DNA from: JADFWK01 sp035527895 | GTDB lineage: Bacteria; Desulfobacterota; DSM-4660; Desulfatiglandales; B25-G16 | Direction of reading: 5' to 3' | Assembly: GCA_035527895.1 (NCBI GenBank) | Contig: DATKZQ010000120.1 | Span: 1-11,818 of the forward strand | Length of the DNA stretch: 11,818 nucleotides | Shown: in pieces, positions 1 through 6,789 of the stretch | How the letters are laid out: each line of letters starts with the position of its first letter | Numbering within the stretch: the first letter of the stretch is position 1 | Made by a program: the position numbers and the translations under genes | The notes under the pieces: generated by a model | Database searches by the model: none | What the model was told of the DNA's origin: nothing | Seen by the model: the letters and a program-made list of their open reading frames with translations, nothing else

Positions 1-163
1 ATTGCTGGTCCAGTTGTTTTTGAGCGAGGCGATCCCATTTTTGAACAGAGGTGTTATTAATCATAAAGGGCCTCCCGGTTTCATGTGGAGCGATATCTCT
101 GGTGAACTCCAGTCGGGCTACGCCCTCCTTCCGTTCACCAGCTAGGAACTCAAGAGCAATCAT
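1..163 (-). CDS. Partial CDS running off the left edge, N-terminal part of an unknown protein
   Basis: Reading leftward, an open frame continues to the window edge with no stop. There are two possible starts. The ATG at 163 gives 54 visible residues but has only weak ribosome-binding sequence. The in-frame ATG at 64 follows a good GGGAGG with 6 bp spacing and gives 21 visible residues beginning MINNTSVQKWDRLAQKQ. An in-frame TAG lies a little upstream of 163, so the frame cannot extend far. If translation starts at 64, the inverted repeat at 99-141 would lie in the untranslated leader. The visible part is hydrophilic, with no signal peptide or recognisable motif. I do not recognise the family. 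That a gene enters here is moderately likely; which start is used is undecided. Confidence 0.45.
   Translation of the reverse strand, partial: MIALEFLAGERKEGVARLEFTRDIAPHETGRPFMINNTSVQKWDRLAQKQLDQQ
99..141. repeat. Inverted repeat just upstream of the left-edge gene
   Basis: Perfect 9-bp arms CTGGTGAAC (99-107) and GTTCACCAG (133-141) enclose a second small hairpin, GGGC-TAC-GCCC. The structure lies within the 5' leader if the left-edge gene starts at 64, or inside its coding sequence if it starts at 163. It could be a leader hairpin or a chance coding-region palindrome. Confidence 0.5.
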
Positions 164-432
164 GATTATAACACCATCGTCAATGCCATATGGCACAATT
201 ATAGGCGCGAGGGACTAAGCTGCGAGCATAGACTATGAATAATTTCCAGAGCTTAGTATCATATACATAGTTTCAAAAACCAGGTCTGGGCCAGGTATTG
301 CTTCACATTCGTTCGCAATGACGTCTATGAATAGTAGCCGTTTGAATGCAACTTGGTCTGAGTGATGAAAAGCGATGCAATCATTTAACCTTACAATCCT
401 TCAAACCTCACTGGTCGCCGGGCTTTTCGACA

Positions 433-801
433 TCAACGGACTCTTTCGAATTTGGATTCAAAGACCTTCAGTTTTATCTTGTCCTTAAGTTTTTTTGATA
501 GTTTTACCTTTGCATCGTTCCATATTATTCCATGCTTTTTTACTCTGAATACCCCTAGATCATCTTGCGCGCACGCCTCGCAAACAGGCTGGGATTCCTC
601 CCCTGTTTTTTCATCAATCACGGGTGGATTCCCTGAAACTAACATCATGGGGCTCGTCGGCTCACCGGCGGAAGAAACACCTACTAGTTTTATGCAATCG
701 CAATCGAGTTTTAGAAAGGCTACCCCTACAGTGGTAGAGAACTCTCTGAAAATAAGCCGGCATACGTCGTCCAATGTCTTTTTTTGATACTCGTTGAACA
801 T
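433..801 (-). CDS. Conserved-looking hypothetical protein, 122 aa, with CxC and CxxC motifs
   Basis: The ATG at 801 is preceded by AAGGGGAGA at good spacing, so the start is well supported. The protein has no signal peptide or membrane segment and should be cytoplasmic. It has five cysteines: C14, a CDC pair (C34, C36) and a CEAC pair (C74, C77). The last four could bind a metal, which is inference. The C-terminal third (about 87-122) is strongly basic and lysine-rich. I do not recognise the family. No neighbour lies close enough to suggest an operon. The opposite-strand frame over the same bases has no ribosome-binding site and looks like a shadow. Confidence 0.7.
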   Translation of the reverse strand: MFNEYQKKTLDDVCRLIFREFSTTVGVAFLKLDCDCIKLVGVSSAGEPTSPMMLVSGNPPVIDEKTGEESQPVCEACAQDDLGVFRVKKHGIIWNDAKVKLSKKLKDKIKLKVFESKFERVR

Positions 802-971
802 GATCGTCTCCCCTTTCGAATCCCTTTACACCACCTGATGCTCTACGCACTTACCTGCCTTTTCGACACTATCCACGCAAAGCTTTACCTGCATTTCTTT
901 AAAATGCTCCTCCTACCACGGGGTCCATGATTTGTTGGCATTGACGCATCTTATACGTCATGCGCCATAGC

Positions 972-1175
972 TCAGCTTTCCGGTATCAGTTCCTCTGAGG
1001 CGAACCGCATGATTGCGGACTTGCAGCAGGGATCACCCTTGTCTAATCCAAAGGCATCGAAAGGGCAACGCCCATATCCGGCCAAAATTTTGTGGAGATT
1101 ATTGCACTGTTGTCTCCGTTGGTGAGCAGCTTGACTATGAAATGATTTTCCAAAAAGTGAGAAATAGTTTCTCAC
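972..1175 (-). CDS. Possible small Cys-rich protein or gene remnant
   Basis: This is an open frame of 67 codons. Its last 45 residues look protein-like, including the stretch GYGRCPFDAFGLDKGDPCC, and four cysteines fall in a compact region. The only start is a GTG at 1175 with no ribosome-binding site, and it sits inside a 19-bp palindrome. The N-terminal 20 residues look unconvincing. It may be the truncated 3' end of an older gene, or a short gene with an unusual start. The frame upstream is closed by a TAG within about 15 bases. Function unknown. Confidence 0.3.
   Translation of the reverse strand: MRNYFSLFGKSFHSQAAHQRRQQCNNLHKILAGYGRCPFDAFGLDKGDPCCKSAIMRFASEELIPES
1157..1175. promoter_or_regulatory. 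19-bp palindrome, possible operator
   Basis: GTGAGAAA-TAG-TTTCTCAC has perfect 8-bp arms around a 3-bp centre. The short centre and AT-rich surroundings fit a dimeric repressor site better than a terminator, and no T-run follows. It overlaps the only possible start of the weak minus-strand frame at 972-1175. No regulator could be named from the sequence. Confidence 0.4.
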
Positions 1176-1285
1176 AATGTGGCCATTCTATTACCCATAG
1201 CCGATTGAAATTTCTATAAGTATTTGAAATTGATGAAACTTTTTTTCCTAAACAACATGCACAATTTTTGCATTATGTAAAAAGG

Positions 1286-1456
1286 TTGATGGTTTCGTAA
1301 AAAGTCGACAGTAGTGTCATTGCGAGCGAAGCGAAGCAATCTACTTTAATGTAAGTACTTCAATTTACGAGATTGCTTCGTCGCGGAGTTTATCCTGAGC
1401 AAAGCCGAAGGACTCCTCGCAATGACAGGTTAAAAGACTTTTTACGAGTTCATCAA
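1286..1456. mobile_element. MITE-like nested inverted-repeat element, 171 bp
   Basis: The outer arms of about 21 bp begin TTGATG and end TCGTAAAAAGTC. They match at 18 positions, left 1286-1306 and right 1436-1456. Inside lie second arms: TGTCATTGCGAG (1315-1326) with CTCGCAATGACA (1416-1427), and GAAGCAATCT with AGATTGCTTC. A separate hairpin (GGAGT...ACTCC, 1385-1416), containing the ATCCTGAGC...CCGAAGGAC motif, is inserted in the right arm. No coding capacity is present. Repeats of this CATTGCGAGCGAAG type are common in intergenic regions of Desulfobacterota and related genomes. It has the form of a non-autonomous element or a strong cruciform-forming repeat. Flanking target duplications are not obvious. 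Confidence 0.8.
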
Positions 1457-1582
1457 GTTTGGTTACAGTGAGTTTCTATATACCAGCCGTATCATGCCCC
1501 AATTCAATACCTGTAAGGGGTTGTTGAGAATCATATGATATTGAAACATAAGGTGGCGGGCAGGATTATCCTATCTGCGTGG

Positions 1583-1610
1583 CAATTGCCGGAGACCGGC
1601 AATTGTTTTT
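1583..1610 (+). terminator. Orphan Rho-independent terminator
   Basis: A perfect 10-bp stem, CAATTGCCGG (1583-1592) and CCGGCAATTG (1596-1605), encloses an AGA loop and is followed directly by TTTTT. This is a textbook intrinsic terminator on the plus strand. No plus-strand gene lies upstream. The only candidate is a 30-codon frame starting ATGATATTG at about 1535, which runs through the terminator and has a poor ribosome-binding site. The terminator may therefore end a small RNA transcribed from about 1460-1580, or insulate the promoter at 1660. Confidence 0.8.
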
Positions 1611-1659
1611 CCGTAATCAATACCTGATCCGACTTACCTGCCTTGCCGCGTCTTTTCCG

Positions 1660-1688
1660 TTGACGTCAAACCGGCTTCACCTTATAGT
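1660..1688 (+). promoter_or_regulatory. Sigma70-type promoter with TGACGTCA-like repeats
   Basis: TTGACG (1660-1665), exactly 17 bp, then TATAGT (1683-1688): one mismatch per box from the sigma70 consensus. The predicted start is near 1695, which leaves about 310 nt of leader before the TTG start of the FHA kinase at 2007. The -35 lies inside a perfect palindrome TTGACGTCAA (1660-1669). Related half-sites recur at 1691-1699 (TTGCGTCAA) and 1704-1710 (GACGTCA). That arrangement could let a regulator block or recruit polymerase. Confidence 0.6.
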
Positions 1689-1813
1689 TTTTGCGTCAAG
1701 GCAGACGTCATGTAACCGAACTCAAACTGGATCGGGAGCATCTGTTGTGAATAAGGCCAGGGACCCAGCTAAGACTCGGCCCTGATGATGGTGTTGGCTG
1801 TTTTAATGAAGCT

Positions 1814-1833
1814 CCCTGCAGTAAACTGCAGGG
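1814..1833. repeat. Perfect hairpin in the leader of the kinase gene
   Basis: CCCTGCAG (1814-1821), TAAA loop, CTGCAGGG (1826-1833). It is flanked by GAAGCT on the left and TATTCTGGCGAAGG on the right, a layout like the hairpins near rubrerythrin and at the right edge of the window. No T-run follows, so it is not a typical terminator. It falls in the predicted leader of the gene starting at 2007. Confidence 0.55.
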
Positions 1834-2006
1834 TATTCTGGCGAAGGCGAATAAAACCAGCGAACAGCACGAGATCTTTGGTTCGCATAGAGCTACTTCT
1901 GGCCAAAACATCTTCGAATGGTAAAAAGGCGCGAGTGTATGTCGATGCCCAAACTTCTCAGTAGGGCCTGACGGGGCCTTATCTTCGGAAAATAGGGAGG
2001 GTAACC

Positions 2007-4817
2007 TTGAATACGTTGTATGCCATCGACGGTCCAGATAAGGGCAAATCCTTTGGCCTTAATGATGGCATCACCACTATCGGCAGATCCTCTGACAATG
2101 ATATCTGCATATCAGATATAGGGGTCTCACGGCGCCATGCCAAGCTTCTGAGGAAGCGTGGCAAGATCTTCATCGTAGACCTCAACAGCTTCCATGGCGT
2201 TTATGTTGACGGCGAAAGAATAGAGCCAGGAGTGAAAGTTGAGTTGCGAAAGGAGTGCACCCTCCACATAGGAAACACGGTACTGGCGTTACAAAAGGAA
2301 TCTGCCGGAAAAGAACTGGGTCGGGACTACACACCGCCACTGCAAAAAAAGCCTTTTGATACGAGCAGGTCTCTGTTGCCAAAGGATAGCTCAAAGAGCT
2401 CTGTCGGTAACTTGGAGCTGCTTGTCAGAGTGTCGCAGATTTTTGCGCAATCCCTCAATATTGACGAAGTGTTGCGTGAGGTAATCGATCAGATCTTTAG
2501 TCATCTGAAAAAAATAGATCGAGGGGCCATTTTATTGCTGAACAGAGAGCGAGGTACATTAAAGGAGGTTGTCTCAAAGACCAGAATGGACAACAGACAG
2601 GGCCTGTATTCCAAGATTAATTACAGCAGGTCTATAGTCCACAGGGCCATCAGGGAAGGTAAACCGGTGATGATGTCTGATACAGGCAGAGTAACAAAGG
2701 CTGAGCTTTCCGATAGCATAAGACAGATGCACATCAGATCAATTATGGGTGTGCCGCTCAAATACAAAGGAAAGGTTCTGGGAATAATCTATGTCGATTC
2801 CATTGGGCTACCCGGCGGTTTCACAAAGGATGACCTGAGACTGCTTACCGGTTTGAGTTATGCCGCGGCCACTGCCATAGAGAATGCCCGCCTCTATGAA
2901 GCACTGAAGCAAGAGTTGATTGGCCGCCAGAAGGCGGAGAAGGCGTTGATCCAGAGCGAAGAACGATATCGAACCCTGGTGGAAGAGAGTTTTGACGGCA
3001 TCTTTGTTCAAAAGCAGGGCAAGATCAACTTCGCAAACCGGCGCTTACATGAAATGCTGGGTTACGCAAACAATGAGCTATTGGGGGCAGACCACTGGGC
3101 ACTATACCACCCCGACTTCCAAGATATAGCGAGAAGACGGGCACAGGCCGGTATCCTGGGCAACGATCTCCCGACTCAATATGAGGTCAAGTTGCGGCGC
3201 AAGGACGGATCCTGGTTCTACGGGGAGATCAATGCGCAGCCCATCAGGTTCGAAGGGGAGCCCGCCGAGCAGGTCTGGGTCAGAGATATCACGGAACGCA
3301 AGCAGGCTGTGGAGGCCTTGCGCGAAAGTGAAGAAAAGTATCGCCTTTTGGTAGAGAATGCAAATGATGCCATTTTTATCAGCCAGGATGATGCAATAAC
3401 ATTCCCCAATCCTAAGACTATAGATTTGCTTGGGTATGCCGCAGATGAATTGAAGCGGATTTCCTTTGTTGACCTGATTCATCCTCAAGACAGGGATATG
3501 GTCCTTGAAAACTACCTGGGAAAATTAGAGGGAAAGCACTCTCCAAGCACCTATTCTTTCAAAATAATATATAGAGCAGGTGAGGAACTATGGGTGCAGC
3601 TCAATGCCGTTCCGATCACCTGGGAGGGCCGACCGGCGATCCTCAATTTCCTCAGGGACGTTACCCCGGAAAAAAAGATGGAGGCACACATCTTCGAGGC
3701 ACAAAAGATGGAGGCCATCGGCACCCTTGCGGGGGGCACTGCCCATGAATTCAACAACCTGCTCATGTGTATTCAGGGAAATGCTTCTCTGATGCTCTTG
3801 GATATCGATTCGAACCACCCGCATTACAAGAGATTGAAGAATATCGAAAAATCCGTTCAGAGCGGAGCCGAATTCACCGAACAATTGCTCGGTTTTGCCA
3901 TGGGAGGCAAATACGAGGTAAGGACTACCGATCTCAATGAGATTATCGAAACGACCTCCACTATGTTCGGCCGCACAAGGAAGGATGTAAAGATTCACGA
4001 AGAATATCAGGAAGATATCTGGCCGGTTGAGTTAGATCAAAGCCAGATTAAACAGGCACTGTTGAACCTTTACGTGAATGCCGGACAGGCCATGCCCGGC
4101 GGCGGAGAGTTACGGGTTCACACAAAGAATGTCACCCTTGATGAGAGCTTCGTCGAACCCTATCAGGTGACTCCGGGCAAGTACGTTAGGATTTCGATTA
4201 CTGACACCGGAGTCGGTATGGATGAGATTACTCAGCGAAGGATATTCGATCCTTTCTTCACTACCAAAGATATGGGGAGAGGAACAGGCTTAGGCTTGGC
4301 CTCCGTATACGGCATCATCAAGAACCATGGGGGCATCATAACCGTTTCAAGCAAAAAGGGTAAAGGAACCACCTTCACGGTGTTTCTGCCAGCATCCACA
4401 AAGCAAGCAGTCCAAGAAAAGCAGGTTTCCGAAGAAAACTTACATGGAAAGGGCACCGTTCTTCTCGTGGATGATGAGGATATGATTATCGAGGTGGCCG
4501 AGGAGTTTTTGCACAAATTGGGTTACGAGGTGTTGGTGGCCCGGGGGGGTGAGCAGGCTCTAGAGGTCTATTCGGCACATACAGACAAAATAGACCTCGT
4601 TATCTTGGATATGACCATGAAGGATATGGGCGGCAGCGAGACCTACGATAAGATGAAGGAGATTAACCCTAACGCAAAGGTACTGCTCTCAAGTGGTTAC
4701 ACCATAGAAGGTCAGCCCACGGAGATCTTGGAGCGCGGTTGCAATGGGTTTATACAGAAGCCCTTCACCATTGGAGAGCTGTCTCGGATAATTGGCGAGA
4801 TCCTCCAAAGGGAGTAG
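2007..4817 (+). CDS. FHA-GAF-PAS-PAS hybrid sensor histidine kinase with receiver domain
   Basis: A 936-residue soluble signalling protein with no membrane segment. It begins with TTG, preceded by AGGGAGG (1994-2000) at 6-bp spacing; no ATG fits better. Domains in order: FHA (about 5-95, with GRSSDND and SRRHAKL phosphothreonine-binding motifs), GAF (about 135-298), two PAS domains (about 318-430 and 441-553), HisKA (about 560-630, phospho-acceptor H580 in AHEFNNLL), HATPase (about 675-796; N box N687/N691, G1 DTGVG 733-737, F box FDPFF, G2 GRGTGLG 757-763) and C-terminal receiver (about 816-934; acidic D822/D823, phospho-acceptor D868, K918). All catalytic residues are present. By family knowledge it autophosphorylates on H580 and passes phosphate to D868. 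The FHA domain should dock a phosphothreonine protein, linking it to Ser/Thr kinase signalling. No output regulator lies next to it, so its partner is elsewhere. The gene after it is convergent. Confidence 0.95.
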   Translation: MNTLYAIDGPDKGKSFGLNDGITTIGRSSDNDICISDIGVSRRHAKLLRKRGKIFIVDLNSFHGVYVDGERIEPGVKVELRKECTLHIGNTVLALQKESAGKELGRDYTPPLQKKPFDTSRSLLPKDSSKSSVGNLELLVRVSQIFAQSLNIDEVLREVIDQIFSHLKKIDRGAILLLNRERGTLKEVVSKTRMDNRQGLYSKINYSRSIVHRAIREGKPVMMSDTGRVTKAELSDSIRQMHIRSIMGVPLKYKGKVLGIIYVDSIGLPGGFTKDDLRLLTGLSYAAATAIENARLYEALKQELIGRQKAEKALIQSEERYRTLVEESFDGIFVQKQGKINFANRRLHEMLGYANNELLGADHWALYHPDFQDIARRRAQAGILGNDLPTQYEVKLRRKDGSWFYGEINAQPIRFEGEPAEQVWVRDITERKQAVEALRESEEKYRLLVENANDAIFISQDDAITFPNPKTIDLLGYAADELKRISFVDLIHPQDRDMVLENYLGKLEGKHSPSTYSFKIIYRAGEELWVQLNAVPITWEGRPAILNFLRDVTPEKKMEAHIFEAQKMEAIGTLAGGTAHEFNNLLMCIQGNASLMLLDIDSNHPHYKRLKNIEKSVQSGAEFTEQLLGFAMGGKYEVRTTDLNEIIETTSTMFGRTRKDVKIHEEYQEDIWPVELDQSQIKQALLNLYVNAGQAMPGGGELRVHTKNVTLDESFVEPYQVTPGKYVRISITDTGVGMDEITQRRIFDPFFTTKDMGRGTGLGLASVYGIIKNHGGIITVSSKKGKGTTFTVFLPASTKQAVQEKQVSEENLHGKGTVLLVDDEDMIIEVAEEFLHKLGYEVLVARGGEQALEVYSAHTDKIDLVILDMTMKDMGGSETYDKMKEINPNAKVLLSSGYTIEGQPTEILERGCNGFIQKPFTIGELSRIIGEILQRE

Positions 4818-4843
4818 GCAGTTCTCGTGGTTTTCCCTTTGTA

Positions 4844-5146
4844 TCAGTCGGCCTCATCTATTTTCCTTGAACACAAGGGGCAAACCACGCTGCCGCTGGG
4901 GAGCCAAACCGCCTCGGATGACGCAACGGTCTTTGCGCACAGATAGCATTCAAAATCTAATGTGGTGACCTCCTCGGCAGCATCTTCATGCTCGGAAGGG
5001 CCAGCAAAAGTAGATAACCTGCCATTTATTTGAATCAGCTCTCTCCTTATCCTCAATAGAAAGGTTATTGTCAAAAGACTTAAGAACACGGCTATGGCGA
5101 TAAATAGGTATACCGCCACGTGAAAATACGAATTCAGGCCTTCCAT
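4844..5146 (-). CDS. Small membrane-anchored zinc-ribbon protein, 100 aa
   Basis: The ATG at 5146 follows GGGAG at proper spacing. One strongly hydrophobic segment (about 10-31) is followed by positive RIRRE, suggesting an N-terminal anchor with the rest in the cytoplasm. The C-terminal part holds two CxxC pairs, CYLC (C67, C70) and CPLC (C89, C92), spaced as in a zinc ribbon or rubredoxin-like knuckle. Function is unknown and I do not recognise a named family. It converges with the FHA kinase gene, with only 26 bp between the stop codons and no clear terminator between them. Confidence 0.75.
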   Translation of the reverse strand: MEGLNSYFHVAVYLFIAIAVFLSLLTITFLLRIRRELIQINGRLSTFAGPSEHEDAAEEVTTLDFECYLCAKTVASSEAVWLPSGSVVCPLCSRKIDEAD

Positions 5147-5824
5147 GACTCTCCCTTCAATTCTTGCGGCATGTTATAATACCTGCTTCATACCTGGAAT
5201 CTGCACAGCCGGAGCCCACCAATACCATGCAAGGCAAGATCACCTGATTCATGGCATGACCTCCACAACTATTCCTCACTCTCCCTTATCGGAAGGATTA
5301 TCTCAAAGTTTTAGTTCTTTCCTTGTTTTTGTAGTCTACCGACCAAGCAAGGTTGTCTAACATTTTGATTTAAGCCCAAATAACCTCGTCTCCTAAACAC
5401 CAGGGAAAAACTGCATCGTCAGGCCGGGTGGGGCCACCAGCCTCGGTGATTAAAGGAAGTACACCCCGATTGCCCTTACTGCTGAATATGCATTTTCTCA
5501 TATCAGCGTTTCCCTCTTTGTATCTTCCATCATGCTTCAACGCCAACCTGTTGCCTCGCATCATACATCCAAGGAATGATTATCCGCGTGAGAACTCAAC
5601 GGGACCGGCATCCGAAATCAGGCCAAGAGCCAGCCCCTGACGGGGCGGCTCGGATACAAGTGCTGGTAGCGGTGCAATTGACCATGTAAACCCTGCGCAA
5701 AGCGCAGTTACGGGAAAAAGGCTCCCATGAACCCTCGGGCTCTGGCTTGAAATGCAAGGAATGGGAGACAGCCATTTAAGATCCCGGACCAAACTTCCGA
5801 TTAGTGTAGTAAGGGGGGTTAAAA
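5147..5824. other. Intergenic region of 678 bp with structured segment
   Basis: No credible gene was found; the open frames here lack ribosome-binding sites and contradict each other by strand. The first 400 bp show little structure. The second part (about 5577-5760) contains strong hairpins described separately. No clear promoter for the gene at 5825 was recognised. Confidence 0.5.
5621..5746 (+). other. Structured intergenic segment, possible RNA
   Basis: A strong hairpin, GAGCC-A-GCCCC (5627-5637), TGAC loop, GGGGC-GGCTC (5642-5651), is followed by CTGCGC-AAA-GCGCAG (5693-5707). The outer bases GGCCAAGAGCC (5621-5631) can also pair with GGCTCTGGC (5738-5746), which would close the segment or compete with the first hairpin. 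It lies upstream of the cytochrome-like gene on the plus strand and could be its leader or an independent small RNA. It does not match a riboswitch class I can name. Confidence 0.35.
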
Positions 5825-6193
5825 ATGAAGGCCATAATCGTTTTATTGATTGTGCTCACTTCGGGCATGGGTTGGGCTTTCACTTGGGAAGGCGAATTGG
5901 ATCCCAATGAGTTTGACAACTGGGAGCTGATTTCCGTCATTCCGAATCCCGGAGGAATCTCTTGGGTGTTGGTCAAGAATCCGGATAAGTCTGCATCCAT
6001 TGATACGGTTGCTATGCTGGTCGACTTGAACTCGAACCTGCTCGGATATCGTTACTTCAAACACGGCGAACCCTTCGGTTATTTCTTTAATATGGACCAA
6101 GAGAAATATGCCCGGCATGACTACACGCCTGACCAGAGAAAAGCCTGTATGCAGTGCCATAGTGACAGACTGATTTCCCGGACTTCTATCTAG
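5825..6193 (+). CDS. Small secreted monoheme c-type cytochrome-like protein, 122 aa
   Basis: The ATG is preceded by AGGGGGG at 6-bp spacing. Residues 1-18 form a signal peptide (MKAIIVLLIVLTSGMGWA) and direct export. A single heme-binding motif CMQCH lies near the C-terminus (C108, C111, H112), 10 residues before the end. The rest is a mixed beta-type domain rich in aromatic residues. One C-terminal CxxCH after a beta domain recalls cytochrome P460-type proteins, but this protein is shorter and the assignment is only a suggestion. It is probably periplasmic, with heme attached by the cytochrome c maturation system. It stands alone between two structured gaps. Its redox partner cannot be told from the context. 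Confidence 0.75.
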   Translation: MKAIIVLLIVLTSGMGWAFTWEGELDPNEFDNWELISVIPNPGGISWVLVKNPDKSASIDTVAMLVDLNSNLLGYRYFKHGEPFGYFFNMDQEKYARHDYTPDQRKACMQCHSDRLISRTSI

Positions 6194-6197
6194 CGAA

Positions 6198-6321
6198 GCT
6201 CCGCCTCAAACGGATCCACCCTCCGTAGCGGGCCACTGCGGACACCGTCGGCCATAGCCTATGGCGTCGGACGAGGACGGGCGAGTTGAGAAAAATCATA
6301 TTCCATTATTTGAGGCAAAGC
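6198..6321. repeat. Palindromic intergenic element downstream of the cytochrome gene
   Basis: The outer arms are GCTCCGCCTCAAA (6198-6210) and TTTGAGGCAAAGC (6309-6321), which pair except for two central bases. Inside is GCCATAG-C-CTATGGC with flanking CCGTC/GTCGG. The unit starts 4 bp after the cytochrome stop codon. No T-run follows, so it is more likely a repeat or mRNA 3'-end structure than an intrinsic terminator. Confidence 0.5.
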
Positions 6322-6362
6322 GAGGTTGGTTTCGTCTAGAGTTATACGGTTGCGCCGCTGGT

Positions 6363-6380
6363 CCGCCAGACTTATGGCGG
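6363..6380. repeat. Short perfect hairpin
   Basis: CCGCCA (6363-6368), GACTTA loop, TGGCGG (6375-6380). Wider, weaker arms (ACGGTTGCGCC with GGCGTTGACCGT) surround it. It lies in the 6194-6681 stretch, which holds no credible gene; the 63-codon frame at 6433-6624 has no ribosome-binding site. Confidence 0.4.
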
Positions 6381-6681
6381 GCTGGTTTCGTATGGCGTTG
6401 ACCGTTACCCGTTTCTAGCCCGCCCTGGCGCTATGATGTTGAACAAGACTACTAAACCTATAAGCCAGGACTGGGCCAGGGCTGCGCAACCGCAACCGTT
6501 CTACGATCCCAAGTATCCTTTTCGCCTTAGTGCTATTAAACCAGAAGTTCATTACACTCCTCACATGATAACCCCCGGCTTTGCTCCAAGTTCACCCTCG
6601 TCAAAGAGCGATTCGGATTTCTAGCTACAGCAATAATCGAATTATTATATAGACCTCTTTTGTGTTTGGCTCGATGTAAGC

Positions 6682-6710
6682 TTGACAGACAGCCCCCTTT
6701 CTTCTATCCT
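6682..6710 (+). promoter_or_regulatory. Sigma70-type promoter for the YfaZ-like gene
   Basis: A perfect TTGACA (6682-6687) is separated by exactly 17 bp from TATCCT (6705-6710). Transcription would start near 6717, leaving about 73 nt of leader before the ATG at 6790. This also explains why the longer reading frame beginning at 6682 is not the translation start. Confidence 0.65.
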
Positions 6711-6789
6711 CCCTCTAGCAGAAACAGCATCTGCGCTTCTTGTTTCCGCACATCGGCTAACTAATTCTAAAACGCGGGGGGAAATAATC

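Noticed and set aside
452..787. 111-codon plus-strand frame opposite the 122-residue gene
   Set aside because: There is no ribosome-binding site, and the opposite strand has a well-placed start and more protein-like sequence.
1579..1911. Open frames on both strands around the kinase promoter
   Set aside because: They overlap the terminator, promoter and hairpin, and lack ribosome-binding sites.
6433..6624. 63-codon plus-strand open frame
   Set aside because: There is no ribosome-binding site, the composition is poor, and it lies in a hairpin-rich gap without a promoter.
6682..6789. 36-residue N-terminal extension of the YfaZ-like protein
   Set aside because: It overlaps the TTGACA-17-TATCCT promoter and would bury the signal peptide; the ATG at 6790 has the ribosome-binding site.
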